From: Candidatus Poribacteria bacterium WGA-3G | GTDB lineage: Bacteria; Poribacteria; WGA-4E; WGA-3G | Assembly: GCA_000406005.1 (NCBI GenBank) | Contig: ASZN01000110.1 | Coordinates: forward strand, 1 to 11,438 | Reading direction: 5' to 3' | Length of the DNA stretch: 11,438 nt | In this document: piece by piece, positions 1 to 6,058 of the stretch | How the letters are laid out: each line of letters opens with the position of its first letter | How positions within the stretch are numbered: the first letter of the stretch is position 1 | The notes under the pieces: generated by a model | What the model saw: only the letters and a program-made list of their open reading frames with translations | The model's database searches: none | What the model was told of the DNA's origin: nothing | Translations under genes and position numbers: made by a program

Positions 1-141
1 CACATCAATGACTATCAAAGCATCACCGAGGCGAGAGATCGCATCGGACATTTTATCGAACAGGTGTATCATCAGAAACGCCCACATTCGGCGTTAGGAT
101 ATTTGACACCTATCGAATTTCAAAGACAAAACTTGTCTTAA
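1..141 (+). CDS. IS3-family transposase OrfB, C-terminal end (5' end outside window)
   Basis: The first 46 codons, open from base 1 and ending in TAA, are the extreme C-terminus of an IS3-family OrfB transposase of the DDE integrase-core (rve) type. The diagnostic stretch is a run around VYHQKRPHSALGYLTPIEF, the family's standard ending just after the catalytic Glu helix. OrfB catalyses strand transfer for the element. The catalytic DDE residues and OrfA lie outside the window, so it is not possible to say whether the copy is intact. A terminal-repeat-like sequence follows immediately, as expected for an IS3 right end. The family call is confident; the subgroup is not resolved. Confidence 0.9.
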   Translation, partial: HINDYQSITEARDRIGHFIEQVYHQKRPHSALGYLTPIEFQRQNLS

Positions 142-143
142 CT

Positions 144-180
144 TTGCGAAATTGTGGCCTAAATAAGCGTATGCACTTCA
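144..180 (+). repeat. Probable right terminal inverted repeat of the IS3-family element
   Basis: Just after the transposase stop lies a segment that, read inward from its 3' edge, starts TGAAGTGCATACGCTTATTT and continues into GGCCACAATTTC. This has the general form of IS3-family ends: a terminal TG and an internal GGxCCACA-like block. The edge at base 180 coincides with the point where an unrelated transposase reading frame begins, which supports it as the element boundary. The left end is not in the window, so the inverted-repeat match and target duplication cannot be tested here. Confidence 0.5.
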
Positions 181-338
181 GGTTCTGGTCGCTATTGAAA
201 CGCGCATGGTACGGACAACACCACCACTATTCTACTGGGTATACACCGCTGTATGTGGCGGAACGGTGTTATGCCTATAACAATCGACACCGGGAAACCA
301 TCTTCTGGAAGTTTATCAAGGAGAGTGTGGAAGTGTAA
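181..338 (+). pseudogene. IS1595/ISXO2-like transposase, C-terminal remnant
   Basis: The frame ending with TAA at 336-338 reads FWSLLKR, then YGQHHHY, then a YVAERCYAYNNR block. This is the typical C-terminal end of the ISXO2-like (IS1595-family) transposase domain: a (G)FWSLLKRG-type motif, an HH pair and a Y-x-NNR block. Only about 51 residues remain. Upstream of base 181 the sequence belongs to the IS3 right end, so the gene is interrupted and the rest may lie left of the IS3 element, outside the window. The frame is open leftward into the IS3 repeat by chance (a TTG at 144), but that extension has no homology value. The stop is only 20 bp from the convergent stop of the next gene, leaving little room for this element's own inverted repeat. 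Confidence 0.75.
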
Positions 339-357
339 AGAGGTTATCCTTTCAGTT

Positions 358-756
358 CTATGGACAGGTGTACCGCTTTGCGTTACTCATCTCAGCCAGC
401 TGAGCGGCAATATGAGATCGCATCTCCTTTGCTTCTCTATCTGATTCAGATGTTACCTTTGGAAAAGGACCCAACGCCGCATGCCACATCGGGCTGTTGT
501 CTACTATAATAGACAAGCCTACATCATATACCTTATAGGCATCAAAGTCTGCACGCCCTACCAATGTAGGTTTTATATGCTGATTCCCTAACTCCCATAT
601 ATCGCTTTCAATCAAACTTTCAGTCAAATACACTGATATATCGGTTTCACCCCTTTTCGGATAAAAAGCCCTAGGTTTTACACGACCATTGGCAAAAAAT
701 TTACTATCCTCATTAATAAATCGAGTGAACCTTCCAGTCGGTTTTTTTGAATTCAT
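358..756 (-). CDS. Conserved-type hypothetical protein, 132 aa (third gene of TIGR04255 operon)
   Basis: This is a small soluble protein of unknown function. It has no signal peptide or membrane segment. Notable features are an N-terminal FTRFINED segment, a basic NGRVKPRAFYPK stretch (residues 23-34), an IWELG motif (53-57), GRADFDAY (67-74) and an acidic-to-alanine helical tail. The pattern resembles small conserved hypothetical proteins that I recall with an 'AFMP...SVFR...IWELG...GRADI' layout, but I cannot assign a family name. The ATG at 756 is preceded by a GAGAG ribosome-binding-like sequence 4 bases upstream. It starts 9 bp after the stop of the 246-aa gene, so the two are almost certainly co-transcribed. 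The C-terminus lies 20 bp from the IS1595 remnant and could have been altered by that insertion. The function is not known. Confidence 0.75.
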   Translation of the reverse strand: MNSKKPTGRFTRFINEDSKFFANGRVKPRAFYPKRGETDISVYLTESLIESDIWELGNQHIKPTLVGRADFDAYKVYDVGLSIIVDNSPMWHAALGPFPKVTSESDREAKEMRSHIAAQLAEMSNAKRYTCP

Positions 757-765
757 GTAACTCTC

Positions 766-1506
766 TTATTCTGTAATATCTGACAATATTTCAATTAATT
801 TAGGAAACACTGAATTACCGCGTATTTTACAAACACTTCTCACATAATTGTCTTGTTCCAAATACGCGTTATATATCGCATAATCATCCCCATATAAGAG
901 TATCGTAGAGGTTCCACCCGTTTTTAGCAACCAACTCAGGTTGATACTGCCATCTTCATTCCAGTCAACTTCTGGACTGGAAACATCAGCCTTGAAAATT
1001 TCTTGCATAACAATAGCAGAATCATCATAAGTTTCATCTTTTATTTTCTCAATATCACTGTCTAACAAACAGGCTTGTTCTGCTTCACGTTTAACTCGAT
1101 CTAAAATATCCTCGTAGATGGACTGAAATTCAATAAAATTCTGTTTGCGCTTACTCTCTGTTGTCACTGATAAAGGCAATGCAGGAAGGTGTTGATCAGA
1201 AACATCCGTAACGTCTCTAAATAGACCTTCAGCATTCAAATTAGAGTCCAAATCAAAACTTTCCTCAACGCGACTTTTATTACGCGTAGCAATAAGATCC
1301 ATGAAGGCAAGTTCGGATTGTGGACGAAAAGTATCCTTTCTGTCATTCACAAATTCCGAAAATTTAGACTTTTCAACTGGTGTATCACTCAACTCTGATC
1401 TATCAGTTGACTTCGGCCATGGCTTCTCTAAGGTAGTCGGTAATACTGGAGTGTAATACATTCCAGGCGGTTTGTTTAAGTTCATCAAATTTCGTAAGGA
1501 TGACAT
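766..1506 (-). CDS. Hypothetical protein, 246 aa (second gene of TIGR04255 operon)
   Basis: This is an unrecognised soluble, acidic protein. The first ~110 residues are polar, proline-containing and low in predicted structure. Residues ~118-170 look helical, rich in Lys/Glu/Asp (around FIEFQSIYEDILDRVKREAE). The C-terminal ~70 residues form a compact domain beginning PEVDWNEDGSINLSW (178-192), followed by hydrophobic strands and a final helix (VFPKLIEILSDI). The 'PD-x-DGSI-x-L-x-W' pattern recalls a domain of uncharacterised proteins that I believe occur next to TIGR04255 genes, but this is memory, not a search. The ATG at 1506 is supported by an AGGAG-type site with 6 bases of spacing. That start makes the gene overlap the 3' end of the TIGR04255 gene by 104 bp in another frame, and no alternative in-frame ATG follows until residue 69. 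Confidence 0.75.
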   Translation of the reverse strand: MSSLRNLMNLNKPPGMYYTPVLPTTLEKPWPKSTDRSELSDTPVEKSKFSEFVNDRKDTFRPQSELAFMDLIATRNKSRVEESFDLDSNLNAEGLFRDVTDVSDQHLPALPLSVTTESKRKQNFIEFQSIYEDILDRVKREAEQACLLDSDIEKIKDETYDDSAIVMQEIFKADVSSPEVDWNEDGSINLSWLLKTGGTSTILLYGDDYAIYNAYLEQDNYVRSVCKIRGNSVFPKLIEILSDITE

Positions 1507-2128
1507 TTATATCTCCTATATCTTGTTCATACAAACACCCAATACTCACACTATATAATTCTCTATTATTCGTTTCTATTGGAAAAAAATCATAATTTGC
1601 AATTATCTCTACTCCATTATAAGTGAATCGCGAAACTTTACTTAAGGCGTAGAGATTTTCACTAAATGGGGTCGATACCTCTGGGAAAATATATGTGGGT
1701 ACACACAAATTCAAATCTATGTCCAAATTACGCAAAAATGAGACATCTATGGAATACTGATGCCTTAGATTCACTCCCTTGAAGTAGGCAGGTGAATACA
1801 GATCGATAAACGTATTCATCATGTATTCTATACGTGTTCTAATATTTTCATAATGTATAGATGTCCCATTATATATCAAAGCCAACAAACCTTTTTGAAA
1901 ACCGATTCTATAATCATGGTCCTTTGAAAAAAATTCAAATATTCTATTGCCAGTATCTTCTAGCATATCTACTTGGAACTCCGGATACCCTTCCTGTCTA
2001 ACACGTTCTTGAAAAGGAACCGGTGGCTCATGTTGTATTCTTAAAATATCAGGAAGTGTAACACTAAAACCCAAGCCAGATTGAATACTGTTTTTATACT
2101 GAGTTATTTCAAACTCTGCAATCTCCAT
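1403..2128 (-). CDS. TIGR04255 family protein (first gene of operon)
   Basis: The protein matches the pattern of the sporadically distributed TIGR04255 family, whose function is unknown. From the chosen start the marks are a PDILRI segment (residues 26-31) followed by PPVPFQERVR (35-44), a YSPAYFKGVNLRHQY core (111-125) and a C-terminal SITDYLREAM (228-237). The length (241 aa) fits the family. I place the start at the ATG at 2128: it has GGAG 10 bases upstream and the family similarity begins soon after. An in-frame ATG at 2188 would add 20 residues but has no good ribosome site and may precede the transcription start. The gene is first in a three-gene minus-strand operon and its end overlaps the next gene by 104 bp. 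The base composition is clearly more AT-rich than the metabolic genes to the right, consistent with a horizontally acquired cassette. Confidence 0.82.
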   Translation of the reverse strand: MEIAEFEITQYKNSIQSGLGFSVTLPDILRIQHEPPVPFQERVRQEGYPEFQVDMLEDTGNRIFEFFSKDHDYRIGFQKGLLALIYNGTSIHYENIRTRIEYMMNTFIDLYSPAYFKGVNLRHQYSIDVSFLRNLDIDLNLCVPTYIFPEVSTPFSENLYALSKVSRFTYNGVEIIANYDFFPIETNNRELYSVSIGCLYEQDIGDINVILTKFDELKQTAWNVLHSSITDYLREAMAEVN

Positions 2129-2138
2129 GTTTAGGTAT

Positions 2139-2142
2139 CTCC
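2139..2142 (-). promoter_or_regulatory. GGAG ribosome-binding site choosing the internal start of the TIGR04255 gene
   Basis: GGAG lies 10 bases before the ATG at 2128 on the minus strand. The upstream in-frame ATG at 2188 has no comparable site, so this is the main evidence for the shorter protein. Confidence 0.45.
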
Positions 2143-2189
2143 AATCTATAGAATTTCGCACATTGTAAAGTGTGTGTCCGATTTTCATA

Positions 2190-2219
2190 AGTCTACCACA
2201 TTTTCAAGTTTGTTTTCAA
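2190..2219 (-). promoter_or_regulatory. Weak candidate promoter of the TIGR04255 operon
   Basis: On the minus strand, TTGAAA (2219-2214) is followed after 18 bases by TAGACT (2195-2190), a 4/6 match to the -10 consensus. The implied transcription start near 2183 agrees with translation from 2128 rather than 2188. The -35-like hexamer is part of a repeated motif, so a repressor or activator binding there could control it. The AT-rich background makes chance matches likely. Confidence 0.3.
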
Positions 2220-2232
2220 GCCTATTTTCAAG
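2201..2232. repeat. Three direct repeats TTTTCAAG with 12-bp phasing (possible operator)
   Basis: TTTTCAAG occurs exactly at 2201-2208, 2213-2220 and 2225-2232, so the period is 12 bp. It sits immediately upstream of the TIGR04255 operon, over its candidate -35 region. Phased short repeats near a promoter often bind a regulator; the role here is inference. It is not a CRISPR array, because the units are too short and the spacers are 4 bp. Confidence 0.5.
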
Positions 2233-2313
2233 TTTTTTGGGCGTTTTATGCGGTTTTTTTGAGTTTTTTCTTCACATTTGCGTTCATTTCAAGGATGAGG
2301 GTTCACTTTAAGG

Positions 2314-2338
2314 GTGAGGGGGAAACTCCTCACTTTTT
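2314..2338 (+). terminator. Rho-independent terminator-like hairpin with GAAA tetraloop
   Basis: GTGAGGGG pairs with CTCCTCAC (8 bp, one G-U pair) around a GAAA tetraloop, followed directly by five T on the plus strand. This is the classic intrinsic-terminator shape. No plus-strand gene lies upstream until the transposase remnant about 2 kb away, so it may end an unannotated small RNA or antisense transcript, or be fortuitous. Confidence 0.5.
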
Positions 2339-2343
2339 GTTTA

Positions 2344-2460
2344 TGCTTGATATACTTTTTATTCCGCTCGGGGTTCTTTTCGCTTTCGGGGTACTCCTGC
2401 TCTTTAGGGCTCAGATTGAAAAGATTTTGAAGGATTTTGGTGGGGATGGTAAGGCTTAAA
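2344..2460 (+). CDS. Doubtful small membrane-type ORF, 38 aa
   Basis: From the ATG at 2344 the frame encodes a hydrophobic segment (ILFIPLGVLFAFGVLLLF) followed by a charged tail (RAQIEKILKDFGGDGKA), the layout of a tiny single-pass membrane protein. The frame is open upstream to 2172 as well, but that part is low-complexity T-rich sequence covering the repeats and is probably not coding. There is no good ribosome site near 2344, and a terminator-like hairpin lies just before it, both of which argue against expression. It could be a degraded fragment of a longer gene. The function is unknown. Confidence 0.2.
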
Positions 2461-2614
2461 ACAGGGGACGGGAAATCACGTTAAAACTGATATTACCTAT
2501 CCCAAAACGACTGAGTGCGATTTTTTTTACCATTGGTGCATCATCACTCGCTCAGCAAGTGCCTCCCTATACGGACGCTAAATTTTGCGTGAATTCCCAC
2601 GATGCATATTTGAT

Positions 2615-2736
2615 TAGGACTTACGCAATTTTGACTGCAGCCCGTTCTGTTAGATGAGAATTTTCGGAAAACACAGCGTTCTGGTGACACAAACTATGAA
2701 GTTTGTGCTACAAAAGAGCAGCATGCGTAAGTCCTA
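2615..2736. mobile_element. MITE-like element with 13-bp perfect inverted ends
   Basis: TAGGACTTACGCA at 2615-2627 is exactly repeated in inverse orientation at 2724-2736, giving a 122-bp non-coding unit. The outermost TA on both sides may be the target duplication of an IS630/Tc1-like transposase, leaving 11-bp ends GGACTTACGCA. Inside is a second perfect hairpin, CACAAACT (2688-2695) with AGTTTGTG (2700-2707). There is no internal ORF, so it would be non-autonomous. It ends 4 bp beyond the stop codon of the DUF5916 gene and could serve as that gene's transcript end. Confidence 0.65.
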
Positions 2737-2740
2737 TATG

Positions 2741-4999
2741 CTATAAATTATAAAGATAGGTTACTTTAACCACAACAACCCGGTTTTCTAATCGTAACTC
2801 ACGATTCAAACCTGTTCCAACAGGCGCATCCGCCCAAGTCTCGTTATAAGCAACAAAAAGATGACTCTTTGGACTATATTCCCATCCGAATAGGAGACTT
2901 AGCAGATAATTCTCATGAACTTCGGCTGATAACAGACGTTCCCTCCCCGCTTGTGCGAACAGACGCAGAAACGATTCGCGCGTGAATAAATAGGTCGCAC
3001 GCAACGAGCCGACGAAAAACCTGCCATCAATAGCACCTTCTAAATCAAGACTCTGCGCGTAACTACTATCTAATTCTATGGAGAAATTGCTCTGTGGACG
3101 TAGCGTAGATTCAAGCGTGAGACTTCGCTGTTTTCCGGACTGTTGTCGTCCGAAGTTAAAATAGTCCGAGAAGTCCATCTCGATACCGATAGCGATCGGA
3201 TACGCAGAGTTAGTATCAATAGAGAACCCGTATCCATCTACCGTGAATACTTCTGTCAATTCTACCTCTCGGCTACGATAATAGTATGCCGTGACATCGT
3301 CTAAAAGGATCTCTCTAAAGTCCATCCCGACGTTAGCACTAACACTCCATCGGAAAAGATCCTCATCGAATTCAGGTGATAAGGAGCGTTCAGGATTGCG
3401 TTCTCTCCATTCGGTAAAGTATTCCGGCGTGTAAAGACTTTGCGAGAGACGGGTGCTGATACCAGAAAAAAACTGGCGATTGCCCCACTGCGGTGAATAA
3501 GAGGTGCGCATATAGACGCGCTGCCAACCGCGGTTGCGTTCTTTCCGTAAAAACCCCGTCTGGTTAATCTCAAAGTGCGGCGCGACCCGTTCAAATCCGA
3601 TACTGCTACTCCAGAGATAGTTCCGCTGCGCGAAATCGACAGTATACGCGAAGTTATCTTTATCCTCTCCGGGGTGAAAGCTACCGGCATACTGACCCGT
3701 CAAATGATACGTTTTGCCGAGCGCAAGATTCATATCAATGCCGCCGACTCTACTATGCGTCCAATTATCGCCATCGGGTCGCTCTTTATTTACAAGCAGA
3801 ATCCCGACGTTAGAGCGTTTGAGGATGTCACGTTTGATGCGGATGGCAGAAAACCACGCCTTCTCCTTTGTAGCATAACCTGTTAGGTTGTGCCCCTCCG
3901 AGGCATCCTCAGAAAAACCGAATGCACCCGTTTGGTTTCCTAAAGCACCGATGGAATAGTTGCCTACTTTCCCCGTGAGTTTACCACCCCAAAGGATACT
4001 CCCGCGACTCCCAATACGGCGACTGAACATCAGGTTGTATGGCGTTTCAAAGAAACTGTTCCCCTCAACAAAAAACGGACGTTTTTCTGGAAACCGCGTC
4101 GGAAACCGCGTCAAATTAATCTCCAACTGATCCGCTTCAACCTGCGCAAAATCGGGGTTGACAGTGACGTTCGCCTTCAACGCACTTGTCGGACTGTATT
4201 GGACATCCAAGCCTGTGCCGAGTTGACGCGCGAGGTCCGTGTCAGCAGCATCGGCACCACCACCTAAAACATAAGGTGAAATCTCAAAATTTTTCCCCGT
4301 CTCAATACCTTGAATCCCCACAATATGCCCTAAATCCGACATTCGTGTAACGACACCCGCCTGTGTTAGTTGTTTCCAGACCGTGACCTCGCTTTTTCGA
4401 CGGTTTGAACGTTCGACATCAAACCCCCAGGTCTGTGTCGGTTTATCGGTAAATCTGAAGTTAGAAAACGGGATCTTGAACTCAGCACTCCAGCCTAAGT
4501 CATCTATACTGCTTTCAACCCACCAGATGCCTTTCCAGTTCGAGTCGCGCTGTGTATCTTCATATCGGTAATTGTCACTCTGAACACCGCCAGGGGTTGT
4601 CGCAAATTTATACCCAGTGCGATGATCGTGATGTGGGTCGATGAAGAAAGAGATAACATCTGAGGCATAGACATCGCCGCGCCGCGTCATCCGATTCACA
4701 ATTTTATCGGGTTCGGCATCATAACATCGGAAGGCGACGTAGAGATTATACGCATCGTAAGCGATACGGAACTCGGTATCATCGGTCGCAAGTGTCCCGC
4801 GCGCAGGCTCAAGTTGGACAAAGCCGCTTTGGGGTTCCGCCTGCTGCCATACAGCATCGTCCAGCACACCGTCAATCTCTGGTGGTTCGCCTTCAATTCG
4901 GTAAGCCTCAATGACGTGCTCGCCTATCCCTTCCGGGTGCGCAAGGAGAAGGATAGGATATGAAATGAATAGCAGTAGAATAAATACAAATCTCAGCAT
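2741..4999 (-). CDS. Secreted CBM9-like / DUF5916 outer-membrane-type protein
   Basis: This 752-aa protein has a clear signal peptide (MLRFVFILLLFISYPILLLA, then HPEG). An N-terminal carbohydrate-binding-family-9-like domain begins with IDGVLDDAVWQQA (residues 42-55) and runs to about residue 230. The rest is a DUF5916 domain with the hallmark TVNPDFAQVEAD (279-290) and FPEKRPFFVEGNSFF (303-317) followed by FSRRIG. It then shows alternating-strand, aromatic-rich sequence to a terminal VKVTYLYNL, as expected of a C-terminal beta-barrel in the outer membrane. The family is common in Bacteroidetes-like and other environmental bacteria; its role is unproven but probably involves envelope-located glycan or polymer binding. 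The frame is open upstream to a TTG at 5035, but that TTG is the first part of a consensus -35 box, so the ATG at 4999 is the start. The gene appears intact and monocistronic. Confidence 0.9.
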   Translation of the reverse strand: MLRFVFILLLFISYPILLLAHPEGIGEHVIEAYRIEGEPPEIDGVLDDAVWQQAEPQSGFVQLEPARGTLATDDTEFRIAYDAYNLYVAFRCYDAEPDKIVNRMTRRGDVYASDVISFFIDPHHDHRTGYKFATTPGGVQSDNYRYEDTQRDSNWKGIWWVESSIDDLGWSAEFKIPFSNFRFTDKPTQTWGFDVERSNRRKSEVTVWKQLTQAGVVTRMSDLGHIVGIQGIETGKNFEISPYVLGGGADAADTDLARQLGTGLDVQYSPTSALKANVTVNPDFAQVEADQLEINLTRFPTRFPEKRPFFVEGNSFFETPYNLMFSRRIGSRGSILWGGKLTGKVGNYSIGALGNQTGAFGFSEDASEGHNLTGYATKEKAWFSAIRIKRDILKRSNVGILLVNKERPDGDNWTHSRVGGIDMNLALGKTYHLTGQYAGSFHPGEDKDNFAYTVDFAQRNYLWSSSIGFERVAPHFEINQTGFLRKERNRGWQRVYMRTSYSPQWGNRQFFSGISTRLSQSLYTPEYFTEWRERNPERSLSPEFDEDLFRWSVSANVGMDFREILLDDVTAYYYRSREVELTEVFTVDGYGFSIDTNSAYPIAIGIEMDFSDYFNFGRQQSGKQRSLTLESTLRPQSNFSIELDSSYAQSLDLEGAIDGRFFVGSLRATYLFTRESFLRLFAQAGRERLLSAEVHENYLLSLLFGWEYSPKSHLFVAYNETWADAPVGTGLNRELRLENRVVVVKVTYLYNL

Positions 5000-5006
5000 A
5001 TATATA

Positions 5007-5035
5007 ATTATAAGGAAAATGCGTCCTCTTGTCAA
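5007..5035 (-). promoter_or_regulatory. Perfect consensus sigma-70 promoter of the DUF5916 gene
   Basis: On the minus strand TTGACA (5035-5030) is followed after exactly 17 bases by TATAAT (5012-5007), a full match to both hexamers at optimal spacing. The -10 box ends only 7 bases before the ATG at 4999, so transcription should begin at or next to the initiator A and give a leaderless mRNA. No Shine-Dalgarno sequence is present before that ATG. Confidence 0.8.
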
Positions 5036-5121
5036 ATCTTGCCATCTTCGTTGTTACGGTTCGCTATCTTGTTTTTCGGATCCTAAAACAGTGATGCTTG
5101 TCAAAAATTTGTTACTTTTCC

Positions 5122-5150
5122 TTGAAAAAATCGTTAAATTTCCTTAAAAT
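5122..5150 (+). promoter_or_regulatory. Candidate sigma-70 promoter of the PhyH dioxygenase gene
   Basis: TTGAAA (5122-5127), 17 bases, then TAAAAT (5145-5150): each hexamer is 5/6 to consensus with ideal spacing. Transcription would start near 5157 and leave a leader of about 93 bases before the ATG at 5250, which has an AAGGA site 9 bases upstream. It diverges from the DUF5916 promoter; the -35 elements are 86 bp apart. Confidence 0.6.
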
Positions 5151-5249
5151 TCTTTAACGACATTAGGTTACAGAGACGGCTTCACCTTTTTTCACTGAAA
5201 TTTCCGTTAGCACACGCAGTGCAACTTCAACAGGAAAGGATAGAAGACA

Positions 5250-6041
5250 ATGGTTGAACTTACAGAGAAAGACATCGAATTTTTCAAGACTGAAGGATAC
5301 TTGGTGAAACGGAACGTCCTGAATCCAGACTTAATGGATCGGGCACGCACAAGACTCTGGGACGGCGCGCCCGAAGGACGCAAACGTAATGACCCTGAGA
5401 CTTGGGTAGGCCCCTTCACCCCTGAAGAGGAAAAGGTTGACAAAAACAATAATCGGCGCGGCTTCCGCTGGAATTTCCGGGAACCCGGCGGCGAAGATTG
5501 GATGGTTCAACTCCTCGCCACCGATCCGAACGTCTGGGGGATGGCGGAGCAGCTGTTAGGCGAAGGGAATCTGGTACGACCGGAACGTGTACGCGGCATC
5601 TATTGCACACTACCCTACGGCGATGTCCCGAAAAAGTCAATAGGATGCCATGTGGACGCGCATCCGTTCCATCTCGGTGCAGTCGGATATATTGACGACG
5701 TACCCCCGGAAGGCGGCGGATTTACGGTCTGGCCAGGGAGCCATCAGGTCTTCTATTACGATTACTATTCGCAATACAAAAACGAACCGACACCACAATA
5801 TGATGTCGATCGCGAGCGCATCAGCAGAGGTCCAGGCGTTGAATGCTACGGTAATGCGGGGGATATCGTCTTCTGGCATCATCGTATCGGGCATGCCGCT
5901 GGACATAACCACTCGCGGCAGATCCGACAGGCGGTGCTATACGATTTCCGAAAAACTGAGCTGGAACGGACACAGGAAGAACCGCCAAATGATGATATGT
6001 GGCGAGATTGGCCCGGCATCAAGGCCTTGGAAACCAAGTAA
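5250..6041 (+). CDS. Phytanoyl-CoA dioxygenase (PhyH) family Fe(II)/2-oxoglutarate oxygenase
   Basis: This 263-aa cytosolic protein has the PhyH jelly-roll pattern. The N-terminus has the family's 'FFKTEGYLVKRNVL' opening. The metal site is visible: H134 and D136 of the HxD motif (CHVDAHPFH), GGFTVWPGSHQ after it, the distal His in WHHRIGHAAGHN (most likely H215) and R226 of RQIRQAVLYDF, which should bind 2-oxoglutarate. All ligands expected of an active dioxygenase are therefore present. The family hydroxylates varied small organic molecules; the substrate cannot be read from sequence. The ATG at 5250 has AAGGA at 9 bases. The gene stands alone on the plus strand, with its own promoter, and converges on the isomerase gene across a palindrome. 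Confidence 0.9.
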   Translation: MVELTEKDIEFFKTEGYLVKRNVLNPDLMDRARTRLWDGAPEGRKRNDPETWVGPFTPEEEKVDKNNNRRGFRWNFREPGGEDWMVQLLATDPNVWGMAEQLLGEGNLVRPERVRGIYCTLPYGDVPKKSIGCHVDAHPFHLGAVGYIDDVPPEGGGFTVWPGSHQVFYYDYYSQYKNEPTPQYDVDRERISRGPGVECYGNAGDIVFWHHRIGHAAGHNHSRQIRQAVLYDFRKTELERTQEEPPNDDMWRDWPGIKALETK

Positions 6042-6058
6042 CCATCTATTTCATCCAA

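Larger units (their letters stand above)
2189..2740. other. 552-bp intergenic region between TIGR04255 operon and DUF5916 gene
   Basis: The region contains the 12-bp-phased repeats, a terminator-like hairpin, a doubtful small ORF and a MITE-like element, each listed separately. Between the small ORF and the MITE (2460-2614) I see no gene, only a run of eight T at 2521-2528 and an imperfect palindrome near 2547. No tRNA or known riboswitch was recognised. Confidence 0.6.

Noticed and set aside
144..338. 64-aa plus-strand frame as an intact small gene
   Set aside because: Its first 12 or so codons are the IS3 end; only the part after 181 matches a transposase C-terminus, so it is a remnant.
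2201..2232. CRISPR array
   Set aside because: The units are 8 bp with 4-bp spacers and only three copies; no cas gene is present.
2172..2459. 95-aa plus-strand frame as a full gene
   Set aside because: The start is a GTG inside the opposite-strand upstream region, without a ribosome site, and the first half is T-rich repeats. Only the last 38 codons look possibly protein-like, listed at low confidence.
2547..2563. Imperfect palindrome CACTCGCTCAGCAAGTG as an operator
   Set aside because: It has a mismatch, is short, and is not placed near any recognised promoter.
5000..5035. TTG start at 5035 for the DUF5916 protein
   Set aside because: The TTG belongs to a perfect -35 box and the signal peptide begins at the ATG at 4999.
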